Positions 25,591 to 34,302 of a stretch of DNA of 64,000 nucleotides are shown here, piece after piece. The first letter of the stretch is position 1; every line of letters begins with the position of its first letter. The translations under genes and the position numbers were made by a program. The notes beneath the pieces are model-generated. The model saw nothing but the letters and a program-made list of their open reading frames with translations. It made no database searches and was not told the origin of the DNA. Origin of the DNA: Brevibacillus reuszeri (GTDB taxonomy: Bacteria; Bacillota; Bacilli; Brevibacillales; Brevibacillaceae); contig NZ_BEXF01000008.1 of assembly GCF_002897295.1 (NCBI RefSeq), forward strand, positions 62,001-126,000, written 5' to 3'.

Positions 25591-26943
25591 GTGAAGACTG
25601 TATTGCGGATCAGCATTTATCTCATCGTTTTTGTTGTCGTAGTAGGAGGCGCAGGCACAATCGGGTTCGTCAATACAATGAATGACGTAATGTCGGTTTA
25701 CGATAAAGCCGCTCCTGCATTGGCGAATGTGCAGGTACCGAAATACGACGCAAACAAACCAACAGTGGCTGTGCTGCTGGCGAATGAATCGACGGAAGTA
25801 TTCGATTTTCTCGTTCCGTACGAGATGTTTGCTATGACGGAAGCTTACAATGTATACGGCGTTGCCCCCGATCGTGAAATCAAATCACTAACCGGGGGAC
25901 TCGATGTCGTTCCGCATTATTCGTTTTACGAAATGGATGCGATGCTCGGTAAAAGCCCGGACATTATCGTCATTCCGTTTATGCCGATTCTGGACGAGAA
26001 AAAATATGCGCCTGTCCGTGAATGGATTCGGAAAAACGCGAGCGCCCAGACGACATTGCTCTCCATTTGTAATGGGGCAGAAAACCTGGCCGATACTGGC
26101 TTGCTGAACGGCAAATCGGCTGCGACGCACTGGGGCGATATTGACCGGCTCATGAAACAGTATCCGGAAGTCCAGTGGGTGAAAGATCGACGCTTCGTCC
26201 CGCAAGGCAATATTGTTTCATCTGCGGGTCTGACATCGGGAATCGACGCTACGCTATACCTCATCTCCCAGCAGCTTGGCGAGGATGCGGCGAAGAAAGT
26301 GGCGGTAGAGATGAACTATCCATCCTACGATTACGTGAAAAACCCGCAAATGAAACCCTTCACTGCCGGGCTCGGCGACATAACGTTCATACTGAACAAC
26401 GCTTATCAATGGAACAAAGTAAAGGCGGGCGTTCTGCTATATAACGGTGTCGATGAACTAGATTTGTCCGCTGCATTCGACACGTACGCTGCTTCCGGCA
26501 CGACGACGACGTTAACCGTTTCCAGCTCGAACGAACCGATCGTAACGAAGCACGGCCTGAACTTGGTCGCGCGTTATCAGATAAAAAGCGTGCCGAAACT
26601 GGCAAAGATGATTGTCGTTGGTGCCGAAGCCGAATCTGCAGCCGTCAAAGACATCAACGAATGGAACGCCAGCGGTAACAGCGCGAAACTGCTCTACTTG
26701 CACCGCGAAGCGGCGGATCGATTTGCAATGGATCCCGCGTTTGAGGATTTGGCCAAGCAGGAGGATATAGGGACGGCGAAATTTGCTGCCAAGCGACTCG
26801 AATATCGCGCCACCGACCACCTGAGGCTAGAAGGCAGATCTTTCTCTTTTGAAGCGTTTGGCATACCGGTTTTGCTCGGTGCTCTGTCCTTGCTCATCTC
26901 CTTTTTCATCGATCAGAGATTCATTCGCAGGAAAAAGATATAA
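25591..26943 (+). CDS. Membrane-anchored protein with two DJ-1/PfpI (GATase1-like) domains
   Basis: GTG 25591, seven bases after AAGGAGAG, gives 450 residues. An N-terminal helix (about 7-28) and a C-terminal helix (about 425-443) bracket two DJ-1/PfpI-like domains. The first (about 56-235) resembles the ligand domain of GlxA/AraC-type regulators, with a nucleophile-elbow cysteine Cys160 in LLSICNGAENLADTG and VSSAGLTSGIDATLYLI. The second (about 275-400) is shorter, begins VKAGVLLYNGVDELDLSAAFDTY and lacks a clear cysteine elbow. There is no helix-turn-helix. Function unknown. Base and codon use look more GC-rich than in neighbours. Confidence 0.75.
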   Translation: MKTVLRISIYLIVFVVVVGGAGTIGFVNTMNDVMSVYDKAAPALANVQVPKYDANKPTVAVLLANESTEVFDFLVPYEMFAMTEAYNVYGVAPDREIKSLTGGLDVVPHYSFYEMDAMLGKSPDIIVIPFMPILDEKKYAPVREWIRKNASAQTTLLSICNGAENLADTGLLNGKSAATHWGDIDRLMKQYPEVQWVKDRRFVPQGNIVSSAGLTSGIDATLYLISQQLGEDAAKKVAVEMNYPSYDYVKNPQMKPFTAGLGDITFILNNAYQWNKVKAGVLLYNGVDELDLSAAFDTYAASGTTTTLTVSSSNEPIVTKHGLNLVARYQIKSVPKLAKMIVVGAEAESAAVKDINEWNASGNSAKLLYLHREAADRFAMDPAFEDLAKQEDIGTAKFAAKRLEYRATDHLRLEGRSFSFEAFGIPVLLGALSLLISFFIDQRFIRRKKI

Positions 26944-26968
26944 GGGCATATCAAAAGACTGGCAAGAT

Positions 26969-27239
26969 TTACGCAGTGTCTGTTGCCAGTCGAGCGATTC
27001 GATAACAGATATTTGTCACGATCCGGATGAGCCAGGTCTTGAAAAATCGAGGCTCACGCAAGGTATGTATGGAATGAAAGGCATTTAATACGGCTTCCTG
27101 AACGGCGTCGAGACATTCATGTTCTGTCTTTAAAATGGAGCGCGACACCCTATATAGTGTCTGTTCCATGCCCATCATCAGACGAACAAACGCTTCTTTT
27201 TCACCTGAGATCGCACGTTCGACATCCTGGATAAAATTA
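26969..27239 (-). pseudogene. Fragment of an ECF sigma factor gene
   Basis: The peptide contains sigma region 2: a segment DVERAISGEKEAFVRLM followed by TLYRVSRSILKTEHECLDAVQEAV and FFKTWLIRIVTNICYRI. It ends after ARLATDTA at 26969, before region 4. At the 5' side there is a ribosome-like AAAGGTG, but an in-frame TAA follows and no start codon precedes the conserved part until a run of internal methionines. Both ends are therefore damaged. The 8-base inverted repeat ACTGGCAA/TTGCCAGT lies at the 3' end. It may once have paired with the neighbouring membrane gene. Confidence 0.75.
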
Positions 27240-27396
27240 GGTTACACCTTTCATGACCACCTTTTTTGCTTTCTATACCATTAGAGTGAATTCAGCGGCA
27301 TTTGGTTGAAGCGAGTGTCATTTTGTTTTACAAATTTTTCACAACTCCCATCTATGCTACAGTGGAAAGAAGAAAGTGGGTAGGGGAGGATTTTCG

Positions 27397-27789
27397 ATGA
27401 TTCACGAGATGACGATTCAAATACGCGTTGCGGATTTTACAAAAGGACAGGCCTGGTACGAGGTACTGCTCAAGCGTGAGCCTGATTTTATCCCGCATGA
27501 AGGCTTTGCCGAATGGGAGATCATTCCCGGATGCTGGCTGCAGGTTGCAGAAGGGGTTGCTGCGGAAGGGAGCGGACCGATGCGCTTTGCAGTGATGGAT
27601 ATCGAAGCTGAAAGGGAAAGACTCGCCGCGAGCTTGCAGATTGCGCATTTTGAGATTTATCAGCGCGAAGAGGTACCCGTGAAATGGGGAACATTTGCCG
27701 ACCCATGGGGAAACCGGATTGGATTTTTTGAATACCTGGATGAAGCGGAAAAGGCAGAGAAGCTCAAAAGATTTTCACGAGACAAATAG
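27397..27789 (+). CDS. VOC-superfamily (glyoxalase/bleomycin-resistance fold) protein
   Basis: ATG 27397 behind GGGGAGG gives 130 residues. The pattern IQIRVADFTKGQAWYEVLLKREPDF at the N-terminus and WGTFADPWGNRIGFFEY at the C-terminus is that of single-domain VOC proteins, which bind a metal and act as dioxygenases, lyases or drug-binding proteins. The exact reaction cannot be assigned. It stands alone and converges on the secreted protein gene, sharing a palindromic terminator. Confidence 0.85.
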   Translation: MIHEMTIQIRVADFTKGQAWYEVLLKREPDFIPHEGFAEWEIIPGCWLQVAEGVAAEGSGPMRFAVMDIEAERERLAASLQIAHFEIYQREEVPVKWGTFADPWGNRIGFFEYLDEAEKAEKLKRFSRDK

Positions 27790-27797
27790 AAAACAAA

Positions 27798-27847
27798 CGA
27801 ACACCCCTCGCGCTTGTTGGCTTGCAAGGGGTGTTCGCGTATTTAAG
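27798..27847. terminator. Shared hairpin terminator between convergent genes
   Basis: CGAACACCCCT (27798-27808) and AGGGGTGTTCG (27837-27847) pair perfectly. T-runs are poor on the plus side; on the minus strand the hairpin is followed by TTTGTTTTC. Confidence 0.7.
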
Positions 27848-27858
27848 TCTTGTTGAAA

Positions 27859-28920
27859 TTAGCGTTTAACCAGAACAAATGCTTGTTTTACTTCGTTCAA
27901 AGACAGGGCAACGGATTTGAACTTTTTACCGAGGTCTGTTCCCGGATCAAACACGCTGTCTTGCGGGAGAGAAGCTACATATACCGTATTTGTCACTGTA
28001 TTTTGAGCAATTTCATAGCCGATTGGTGGTTCAGCCGGGTTGTTGAGCTTTTTCCAGTCCTTTTTGTCAAAAGCGAAAATCTCTACGACAGTTGCTTGAT
28101 CCTCTGCTTTTTTGCTGTTGAAAAGGAAGCGGGTAACGTGTTTAGCCTCTGGCATGTAATCAGCAGCCTTGGCTCCGGTCAGCTCATCTACCAGGATGTT
28201 GCCATTCCATGCTTTTGGAGCGAGGAAGGCATAGGCAGAATCGCTGCTTTTAAAGGAGCCGTTATACACGTCGAGCTGGCGAACAGTTGGTTCAAAATGA
28301 GCACTCATCAGCTCCCATTTGGTCTTGTTCCATTTCCACTTGGATTTGAGGTAGCCGCGCACGTCCGCGTTGTAATCACCTGTCAGACGCTCGGTACCCT
28401 CCAGTACGTAAATTCCATTTTTGTTCAGGTCGATCGGCTTCAGCTGGACAAATCCGCCACCGACGACACCTTCTTTGTCTTTGTCGAGTCCAGGCAGGCT
28501 TAGCTGCTGTGCCTTTTGCCCCTTGATGGTGTAAATGTGATTGGCCTGATATCCGCCGCTTCCGCCGGTGTCAGCCGTCACCATAATTTCTTTTGCCTTA
28601 TCATAAGTAAAGTCTTGGAGGGAAAGCTTTGGCTCATACCCGCCGTCCTTTACGTCAATCGTCATCGTTTTTTTCGTGCTGCCATCCGTTACCTTGATAG
28701 TCAGTTCGGAGACGTACGGACTGTTCTTGTCTGCCTTTTTTCCATACAGATAGACAGTATCTGCCTTATTGTCACCAGTGACGTCAGCGCTTTTTTGCGA
28801 AAGCAGCTGCATGCCTTTTGGAGCCTGGCTACTGCTTGTGTTTGTTGCTGCCAATGCTTGTCCAGTGAAAAGAACAGATGTGAGTACCGTACCTGTTACG
28901 ATTTTGTTCCAGTGCTTCAT
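27859..28920 (-). CDS. Secreted protein, VCBS/FG-GAP-like calcium repeat at N-terminus
   Basis: ATG 28920 (AAAGGGG upstream) gives 353 residues with a clear signal peptide ending ALA-A near residue 25. Just after it the segment KSADVTGDNKADTVYLYGKK resembles FG-GAP/VCBS repeats that bind calcium, and a similar PIDLNKNGIYVLEG occurs later. The remainder is Lys/Asp-rich without a named domain. Similar secreted proteins occur in Bacillales, but no function is established. Longer upstream frame rejected for lack of signal. Confidence 0.72.
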   Translation of the reverse strand: MKHWNKIVTGTVLTSVLFTGQALAATNTSSSQAPKGMQLLSQKSADVTGDNKADTVYLYGKKADKNSPYVSELTIKVTDGSTKKTMTIDVKDGGYEPKLSLQDFTYDKAKEIMVTADTGGSGGYQANHIYTIKGQKAQQLSLPGLDKDKEGVVGGGFVQLKPIDLNKNGIYVLEGTERLTGDYNADVRGYLKSKWKWNKTKWELMSAHFEPTVRQLDVYNGSFKSSDSAYAFLAPKAWNGNILVDELTGAKAADYMPEAKHVTRFLFNSKKAEDQATVVEIFAFDKKDWKKLNNPAEPPIGYEIAQNTVTNTVYVASLPQDSVFDPGTDLGKKFKSVALSLNEVKQAFVLVKR

Positions 28921-29139
28921 GATGGATTCCCCTTTTTCTTGATGTTTGATCGTGATGTGTCGTGCGTTGATGTCCCTGCACATTCATTATGTACGATAGG
29001 GCAAATGAGAGGGTTACAGATAAATGACATGGCAGGAACAAAAGAGTAACAGGGAAAAAGGGGCTAATCCAGCTGAGCACGAACATAAAAGGAAGTAGGC
29101 GAATATCTTGATAAGAACGTGAAGGAAAGGAGCATGACC

Positions 29140-29628
29140 ATGAACGGTTATTGGTATGGACCTTACTCTTACGCCTCATATGAGCCTCATGTCCCTGTCC
29201 CGCAGGACCAATATGAGGAACGGATGCAGACAGTTCTGAAACTCATACAAGAAGCGATTGAAGATGAGCGCCACGTTGAGCTTTTTTATGAATACTTAAT
29301 CAGTGTCGCGCCTACGGAACAAGAAAAACAAGTCATCACGAGCATACGGGACGATGAGCGCAAGCACCGCAGCTTGTTTCGTCAAGTCTACACACAGCTA
29401 ACCGGTCAACGCCCCAGCATCTCTGGCCAGGAAGAACCATTTCAAAAGCCCGCCAGCTATTTGGAGGGAATCGAAAAAGCGCTCATGGGCGAGCTGAAAG
29501 CATTCGAAAAATACAGAGTGATTTACAAATACATCCCCGTGCAATTCCGCGATCCTGTCTTTGAAATCATGACCGACGAAATGAAGCATGCGAGCTACTA
29601 CAATTGGCTGTATGCGAAGAATAAATGA
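29140..29628 (+). CDS. Ferritin-like (rubrerythrin-type) four-helix protein
   Basis: ATG 29140, seven bases after AAAGGAG, gives 162 residues. A Tyr/Pro-rich head (MNGYWYGPYSYASYEPHVP) precedes helices with paired acidic motifs IEDERHVELFYEYL, RDDERKHRSLFRQVY, MGELKAFEKY and MTDEMKHASYYNWL, the EXXH-type ligand pattern of ferritin-like diiron proteins. Role probably in iron or oxidative stress handling; the head recalls spore or surface proteins, but this is speculative. Confidence 0.8.
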   Translation: MNGYWYGPYSYASYEPHVPVPQDQYEERMQTVLKLIQEAIEDERHVELFYEYLISVAPTEQEKQVITSIRDDERKHRSLFRQVYTQLTGQRPSISGQEEPFQKPASYLEGIEKALMGELKAFEKYRVIYKYIPVQFRDPVFEIMTDEMKHASYYNWLYAKNK

Positions 29629-29652
29629 GCGGGGAAGTCCTCGCTTGAATGT

Positions 29653-29684
29653 GCCTGTCTGGCGTTGCTGAGACAGGCCTTTTT
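29653..29684 (+). terminator. Terminator after the ferritin-like gene
   Basis: GCCTGTCT (29653-29660) pairs with AGACAGGC (29671-29678), followed by CTTTTT. Confidence 0.88.
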
Positions 29685-29768
29685 GCATGTTCGGAATACA
29701 GCCCGCCAAAGTATTTCAATTGCGAAACGAGACGAAAAAAAGTAAAATGATGAAATGCCCAAAAGGGC

Positions 29769-29806
29769 CGCGGTTCGAAAACTTCCCGCGTTATCAAAAC
29801 TAGGAG
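29769..29806 (+). promoter_or_regulatory. preQ1-I riboswitch
   Basis: Stem CGCGG (29769-29773) with CCGCG (29786-29790), a 12-base loop beginning TTC, and the A-rich tail TTATCAAAACTAGG match the compact preQ1 class I aptamer, close to the Thermoanaerobacter tail UUAACAAAACAAGG. The tail runs into the AGGAGG ribosome site of the next gene, so ligand binding should hide it and block translation. The gene is a queuosine-precursor transporter, which fits. Confidence 0.85.
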
Positions 29807-29817
29807 GCACTACTACT

Positions 29818-30498
29818 ATGTTTAATCTCACCTTGGGCGTCGTATTTGCGATCGTCAACTTTGGACTCTTTCTGCTTTGTTATCGCCTGTTTGGTAGAAT
29901 GGGACTCTACGCATGGATCGGAATGGCCACCGTGCTCGCCAACATTCAGGTGGTCAAAACCATTGAAATGTTCGGACTCGTCATGACGCTGGGCAATACC
30001 ATTTACGCGTCTATTTATTTGGTCAGCGACCTGCTCAACGAGAAATACGGGGAAAAGGCAGCTAAAAAAGCAGTTTGGTTCGGCTTTTTCACACTGATCG
30101 CCACGACGATCATCATGCAGCTTGTTTTACTCTTCGATCCTGTCGAGACAGACATCGCACAGAAGCCGATGGAAATGCTGTTTGGCTTGATGCCGAGACT
30201 CGCTCTGGGCAGCCTATGTGCATACCTGCTCAGCCAATTTGTCGACGTTAAAATCTACTCTTGGCTAAAGAAAAAATGTCCAAAGCCAAACCAGCTATGG
30301 ATTCGCAACAACGGAAGCACCTTATTCAGCCAATTGCTAGATTCCTTCACCTTCTGTACGATCGCCTTTTTAGGCGTCTACCCGATGGAGGTATGGTGGC
30401 AAATCCTGCTAACTACGTATTTGATCAAATTCGTCGTGTCCGCAGCATCTACACCTGTCCTATATATCGCACGCAGTATGAAAGTGCCAGAGGATTAA
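29818..30498 (+). CDS. Queuosine precursor transporter, YhhQ/VUT family
   Basis: ATG 29818 after AGGAGG gives 226 residues with about six membrane helices. The motif NTIYASIYLVSDLLNEKYGEKAAKKAVWFGF and the late FLGVYPMEVWWQILLTTYLIKF are characteristic of YhhQ proteins, which import preQ0, preQ1 or queuine for tRNA modification. The preQ1 riboswitch directly upstream supports this and suggests preQ1 as the sensed product. It has its own terminator, so it is a single-gene unit. Confidence 0.92.
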   Translation: MFNLTLGVVFAIVNFGLFLLCYRLFGRMGLYAWIGMATVLANIQVVKTIEMFGLVMTLGNTIYASIYLVSDLLNEKYGEKAAKKAVWFGFFTLIATTIIMQLVLLFDPVETDIAQKPMEMLFGLMPRLALGSLCAYLLSQFVDVKIYSWLKKKCPKPNQLWIRNNGSTLFSQLLDSFTFCTIAFLGVYPMEVWWQILLTTYLIKFVVSAASTPVLYIARSMKVPED

Positions 30499-30513
30499 AA
30501 AGATCAATAAACG

Positions 30514-30546
30514 AAACCGCCAAAGCGAAAGCTGGCGGTTTTTTTG
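30514..30546 (+). terminator. Terminator after the preQ1 transporter gene
   Basis: AAACCGCCA (30514-30522) pairs with TGGCGGTTT (30533-30541), with AGC/GCT inside, followed by TTTTT. Confidence 0.9.
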
Positions 30547-30649
30547 TTATTTCCGTTCCCATTCCCAGCAGCCCCGCCGAACACGCTTTAAAATGACGCT
30601 TCTGCGCCCACCCTCCCGATTTATTTTTCTGGCAAATGAAAAAAATGAG

Positions 30650-30728
30650 TTGTGTTTTTCCGTCGACCTGCGCTATAGTAAAAACATAAAATTTAATAAA
30701 TGATAATCAATTATCAAATATTGATAAT
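30650..30728 (+). promoter_or_regulatory. Promoter and palindromic operator of the IclR/ureide operon
   Basis: TTGTGT (30650-30655) and TATAGT (30674-30679), 18 bases apart, form a likely sigma-A promoter. Just downstream, TGATAATCAATTATCA (30701-30716) is a perfect dyad, and ATTATCAA/TTGATAAT (30710-30717, 30721-30728) is a second overlapping one. Placed after the start point, they would act as a repressor block, probably for the IclR protein. Confidence 0.6.
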
Positions 30729-30798
30729 GGAACGAGAAGCCATCGTATGCTAATCTGTTAGGAGGGATATCACTAACGAAAGAAGGAACAAGAAACAG

Positions 30799-31530
30799 AT
30801 GAGCGCTGAGAAAACATTAGACATTTTGGATTTATTCGATTTCGACACAAGAGCGTTGAACGTTCCACAGATTGCAGAAAAGCTGGGTCAACCCCAAAGC
30901 TCTGTCTATCGTCACCTGCGACTGCTCAAAGAAAAAGGCTATGTCATGGAATCAGCTAACGGCTATTACAGCCTCGGTTACCGTCTTTTAAAGCTCGCCA
31001 AAATCGTCCGACTGGACATCAATATAACCGCTATCGCTCAACCCGTTATGAGACAGCTGACCAAGGACACGGAGGAAACTACGATTTTGCTGGTCCACTC
31101 CAATCTGCAGGCTGTTTGTCTCGAAACCGTGTCCTCCCATCAACCGATCAAGGTTTCTTCGGAGCAAGGACAGATCGTTCCATTATATGGGGGAGCATCG
31201 TCGAAGGCACTGCTCGCTTTTTTAGGCGAAGAGGTAGTAGACGGCTTGTTTGCCGGGGGATATGTTCGCAAGCATACAGAGTTCACCATCACGGACAAGG
31301 CGGCCTTAAAAGAAGATTTGGTTACCATCCGCGAAAAAGGCTATGCCTTTTCAGATGGAGAGATCGATGAAGGGGTAGTCTCCTACGGGGTGCCAATCCT
31401 CGACTCGAATCAACAAGTTATTGCATCTTTGAGTATCGCAGGACCGCGAGAGCGGATGCTGGAAAAGGACGAAGGAGAACTGGTTGCCCATCTCAAAGCT
31501 GCAGCCCAGGCGATTCAGCGCTATCTGTAA
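30799..31530 (+). CDS. IclR-family transcriptional regulator
   Basis: A 243-residue regulator: N-terminal winged helix (about 5-65, RALNVPQIAEKLGQPQSSVYRHLRLLKEKGYV) and C-terminal IclR effector domain (about 80-240, with LSIAGPRERM near the end). It leads the ureide/hydantoin operon, 19 bases before the allantoinase-like gene, and probably controls it and itself. AllR-type IclR members sense glyoxylate or allantoin, but ligand identity here is inference. Confidence 0.93.
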   Translation: MSAEKTLDILDLFDFDTRALNVPQIAEKLGQPQSSVYRHLRLLKEKGYVMESANGYYSLGYRLLKLAKIVRLDINITAIAQPVMRQLTKDTEETTILLVHSNLQAVCLETVSSHQPIKVSSEQGQIVPLYGGASSKALLAFLGEEVVDGLFAGGYVRKHTEFTITDKAALKEDLVTIREKGYAFSDGEIDEGVVSYGVPILDSNQQVIASLSIAGPRERMLEKDEGELVAHLKAAAQAIQRYL

Positions 31531-31549
31531 AGATAGGTGGGAGAGTAGG

Positions 31550-32938
31550 ATGGAAAAATACGATTTGGTTGTGCGTGGAAAAATTGTTGCGGAAGATGAG
31601 GTAGTACAGGGACAAATCGGGGTAAAGGATGGCAAGATTGCGACCATCCAACCGGCAGATGCAAAGCTCGAAGGTGAAAAGGTTCTGGATTTCGCAAACG
31701 CTTACGTATTTCCAGGAACGATTGACGTTCACGTTCACTGCTTTAGCAACCCGAACGAAGGTATCATTCCAACAAGCATGTCAGCGGCAGCAGGAGGCAT
31801 CACGACTTTTCTGGACATGCCCTACGACCTGCCAAATCCGATTGCGAATGTAGAAATCTTTGAAAAAAAGGTAAAACAGCTGGAAGAAGAAGCTGTTGTT
31901 GATATGTGCTTGTGGGGAACGATTGCCAAGACCGGTGGAACCGATCAAATCGTTCCTTTGGCAGAAGCGGGAGCGGTCGCTTTCAAAATGTCTACCTTTG
32001 AAACCGACGCCTATCGTTTTCCGAGAATTCCCGATCCAGAGATTCTCAAAGCGATGGAGCTGATCAAGGAAACTGGTCTTCGCGCTGCCTTCCACTCCGA
32101 AAATGACGAAATTATCGTAGACATGATCGATCAGTACAAGCGCGAGAACAAGGTCTATCCAAAAGCACACAATGAGACTCGACCGCCTGTAACAGAAACG
32201 AGTGCAGTACTCAAGCTGATGGAATTGGCCTACTGGACAGGGGTTAAGCTGCATATCGTCCATGTCAGCCATCCGCGCACGATTGATTTGATCAATGCGT
32301 TCAAGGCCCAAGGCGTCCAAGTAACAAGCGAGACCTGCTATCCATATTTGCTGCTGGACGTGGATGCACTCGACAAATTCGGTCCAAAAGCGAAAAACAA
32401 TCCGCCGCTGAGACAGCCGGATGAGGTAGCTGGCTTGTGGAAGCATCTCGAAGCAGGAAATATCGAGCTGATTTCCTCCGACCATGCACCGTGGGGACCA
32501 GAACATAAAAATCCTGGAAATGACAACATTTTCAAAGCATCCTCAGGCATGCCAGGAGTAGAAATCATGACGCCGCTCATGTTTGACAGTACAGTAGCAA
32601 AAGGCAAAATGACTCCGGTGCAATTCGCCAAAGTGATGGCGCAGCACCCGGCAGAAGTATTCCAAATCCCGGGCAAGGGAAAAATTGCGGTAGGCTATGA
32701 TGCAGATTTCGCTGTGATTGACCCTGAACAGACATGGGTAGTGGATGAAACCAAATTCCGTTCGTATTCCAAAATGTCGCCGTTCCACGGCCAGGAAGTG
32801 AAAGGCAAAATCATTTCCACCATTGTACGCGGAACGACTGTATATGACGGCGAAGAGGTGACAGTAGAACCAGGCTTCGGTTCCTTTGTCCCTGGCTCTG
32901 CATACAAAGGAGCGGCTGTTGGGGGGCGCAAGCTTTGA
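31550..32938 (+). CDS. Allantoinase/dihydropyrimidinase-type cyclic amidohydrolase
   Basis: ATG 31550 (GGTGGGAG upstream) gives 462 residues. The TIM-barrel metalloenzyme shows DVHVHC (first metal), the lysine expected to be carbamylated in AVAFKMSTFET, histidines in AAFHSEND and LHIVHVSHPRT, and the late SSDHAPWGPEHK aspartate. These fit allantoinase or D-hydantoinase/dihydropyrimidinase, which open cyclic ureides. The following N-carbamoylase would take the product. Allantoin is favoured by the SSDHAPW motif and the IclR gene, but hydantoins remain possible. Confidence 0.9.
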   Translation: MEKYDLVVRGKIVAEDEVVQGQIGVKDGKIATIQPADAKLEGEKVLDFANAYVFPGTIDVHVHCFSNPNEGIIPTSMSAAAGGITTFLDMPYDLPNPIANVEIFEKKVKQLEEEAVVDMCLWGTIAKTGGTDQIVPLAEAGAVAFKMSTFETDAYRFPRIPDPEILKAMELIKETGLRAAFHSENDEIIVDMIDQYKRENKVYPKAHNETRPPVTETSAVLKLMELAYWTGVKLHIVHVSHPRTIDLINAFKAQGVQVTSETCYPYLLLDVDALDKFGPKAKNNPPLRQPDEVAGLWKHLEAGNIELISSDHAPWGPEHKNPGNDNIFKASSGMPGVEIMTPLMFDSTVAKGKMTPVQFAKVMAQHPAEVFQIPGKGKIAVGYDADFAVIDPEQTWVVDETKFRSYSKMSPFHGQEVKGKIISTIVRGTTVYDGEEVTVEPGFGSFVPGSAYKGAAVGGRKL

Positions 32939-34296
32939 GCATCACGCGATTTACAGACCTGCTAGATGTGCTGCTCGACAAGCAGCTGGCAGATATTCCG
33001 GTTGATACGCTTGAGCGAGCAACATGGATGATCGCAGATACGCTGTTTGCAGCGAGCTTTGGCTTTCAAACACCTGAATTAAAAGCTTATCTCCTGGAGG
33101 CAGGCGTCGCTAGACAAGATGAGGTAAACACGATTCCACTTCTCGGAACAGGCTTGTATGCCACCAAAGAACAGGCAGCGATGTTGTACGGTACGGCAAT
33201 AGTAAGCAACGAGCTGGACGAAGGAAACCAGTTCGCCAAAGGCCATCCAGCAGCGCATATGCTGGCTCCTGCTCTGATCACGGCGCTTACGCAAAAGGCA
33301 TCCGGGGCAGAAATGATCCGTGCCTTTGTGATCGGGTACGAGGTAGCGTCCCGGCTGGCTTATGCGAGCAATATGAATGACGACATGCACCCGCACGGAA
33401 CATGGGGAATCGTCGGTGGCGCTGTTGCCACTGGGCTTTTGCAAAAGAAAGGGAAAAAAGAGATCACGGAGGCCGCATTGCTGGCTGCCTCCCTCCCGAT
33501 CGCAACCTCTTGGGAAGCGGCAGTGACAGGCATGACTGTCCGCAACCTGTATACAGGAGTAGGCAGCTTCCTTGCTCTACAGGCATGGACGTTCCAGTCT
33601 GCAGGCTTTGCGAGCAGCACACATGTAGTCGATCATCTCTGGGGGAGCATCTTGTCCAAAGGAATCAATTACGAGCTGTTTCACCAAGACCTATGGGCAC
33701 CGCCACTGCTTAGCAAAAACTATTTTAAGCTGTATCCGTCCTGCCGCTTTTCTCATTCAGCAATCGATGCTCTGCTTCCGCTCTTGAACGAGCATAAGCT
33801 GGATGCTGCTCAGATCGAGTCTCTTCACGTAGAAACGTACGGTCTTGCAGCGAGATTGGACAATCCAGATCCGGACAATGCGCTTGCAGCCAAGTTTTCG
33901 ATTCCGTTTTTGCTGTCAGCACTGGTTCATGGGCACTCGCTCTATGATTGCTTCTCCGGGGAGCTGTTTCACGATGCATCAGTGCGGGAGCTGGCGAAGC
34001 GGATCAAGGTAACAGAGGATGAGGCGATGACAGCTTTATTGCCAGCCAAGCGTGCGGCGAGAGTCACGATTATGACGCGCACGGGAGCGGAGATCAGCTC
34101 TTATGTAGACGCGGCTTCCGGTGGGTTTGATCAGCCGTTTCCAGCTCGTGAGCTGAGAGAAAAGTTCGCCAGTATGCTCGCCCAGTGGGATGAGCGAACA
34201 TCCAGTCAGATGGTGGAAGAGGCGCTTCTTTTGCCAAAGGCTGGCGATGTCAGCGAATGGCTGGAGCGAATCAATCGCCAGACTGCGAAGGAATGA
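32935..34296 (+). CDS. MmgE/PrpD family protein
   Basis: A 453-residue protein from a TTG start at 32935 (GGGGGG upstream), overlapping the previous stop by four bases. Recognised by MLYGTAIVSNELDEGNQFAKGHPAAHMLAPALI in the all-helical N-terminal domain, then HPHGTWGIVGGAVATGLLQ and KLYPSCRFSHSAIDALLPL. The family contains 2-methylcitrate dehydratase and cis-aconitate decarboxylase. No propionate genes are near; here it sits between a cyclic amidohydrolase and a carbamoylase, so its substrate is probably a ureide-derived acid. That is inference, and the placement is unusual. Confidence 0.88.
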   Translation: MSITRFTDLLDVLLDKQLADIPVDTLERATWMIADTLFAASFGFQTPELKAYLLEAGVARQDEVNTIPLLGTGLYATKEQAAMLYGTAIVSNELDEGNQFAKGHPAAHMLAPALITALTQKASGAEMIRAFVIGYEVASRLAYASNMNDDMHPHGTWGIVGGAVATGLLQKKGKKEITEAALLAASLPIATSWEAAVTGMTVRNLYTGVGSFLALQAWTFQSAGFASSTHVVDHLWGSILSKGINYELFHQDLWAPPLLSKNYFKLYPSCRFSHSAIDALLPLLNEHKLDAAQIESLHVETYGLAARLDNPDPDNALAAKFSIPFLLSALVHGHSLYDCFSGELFHDASVRELAKRIKVTEDEAMTALLPAKRAARVTIMTRTGAEISSYVDAASGGFDQPFPARELREKFASMLAQWDERTSSQMVEEALLLPKAGDVSEWLERINRQTAKE

Positions 34297-34302
34297 AGAC
34301 AG

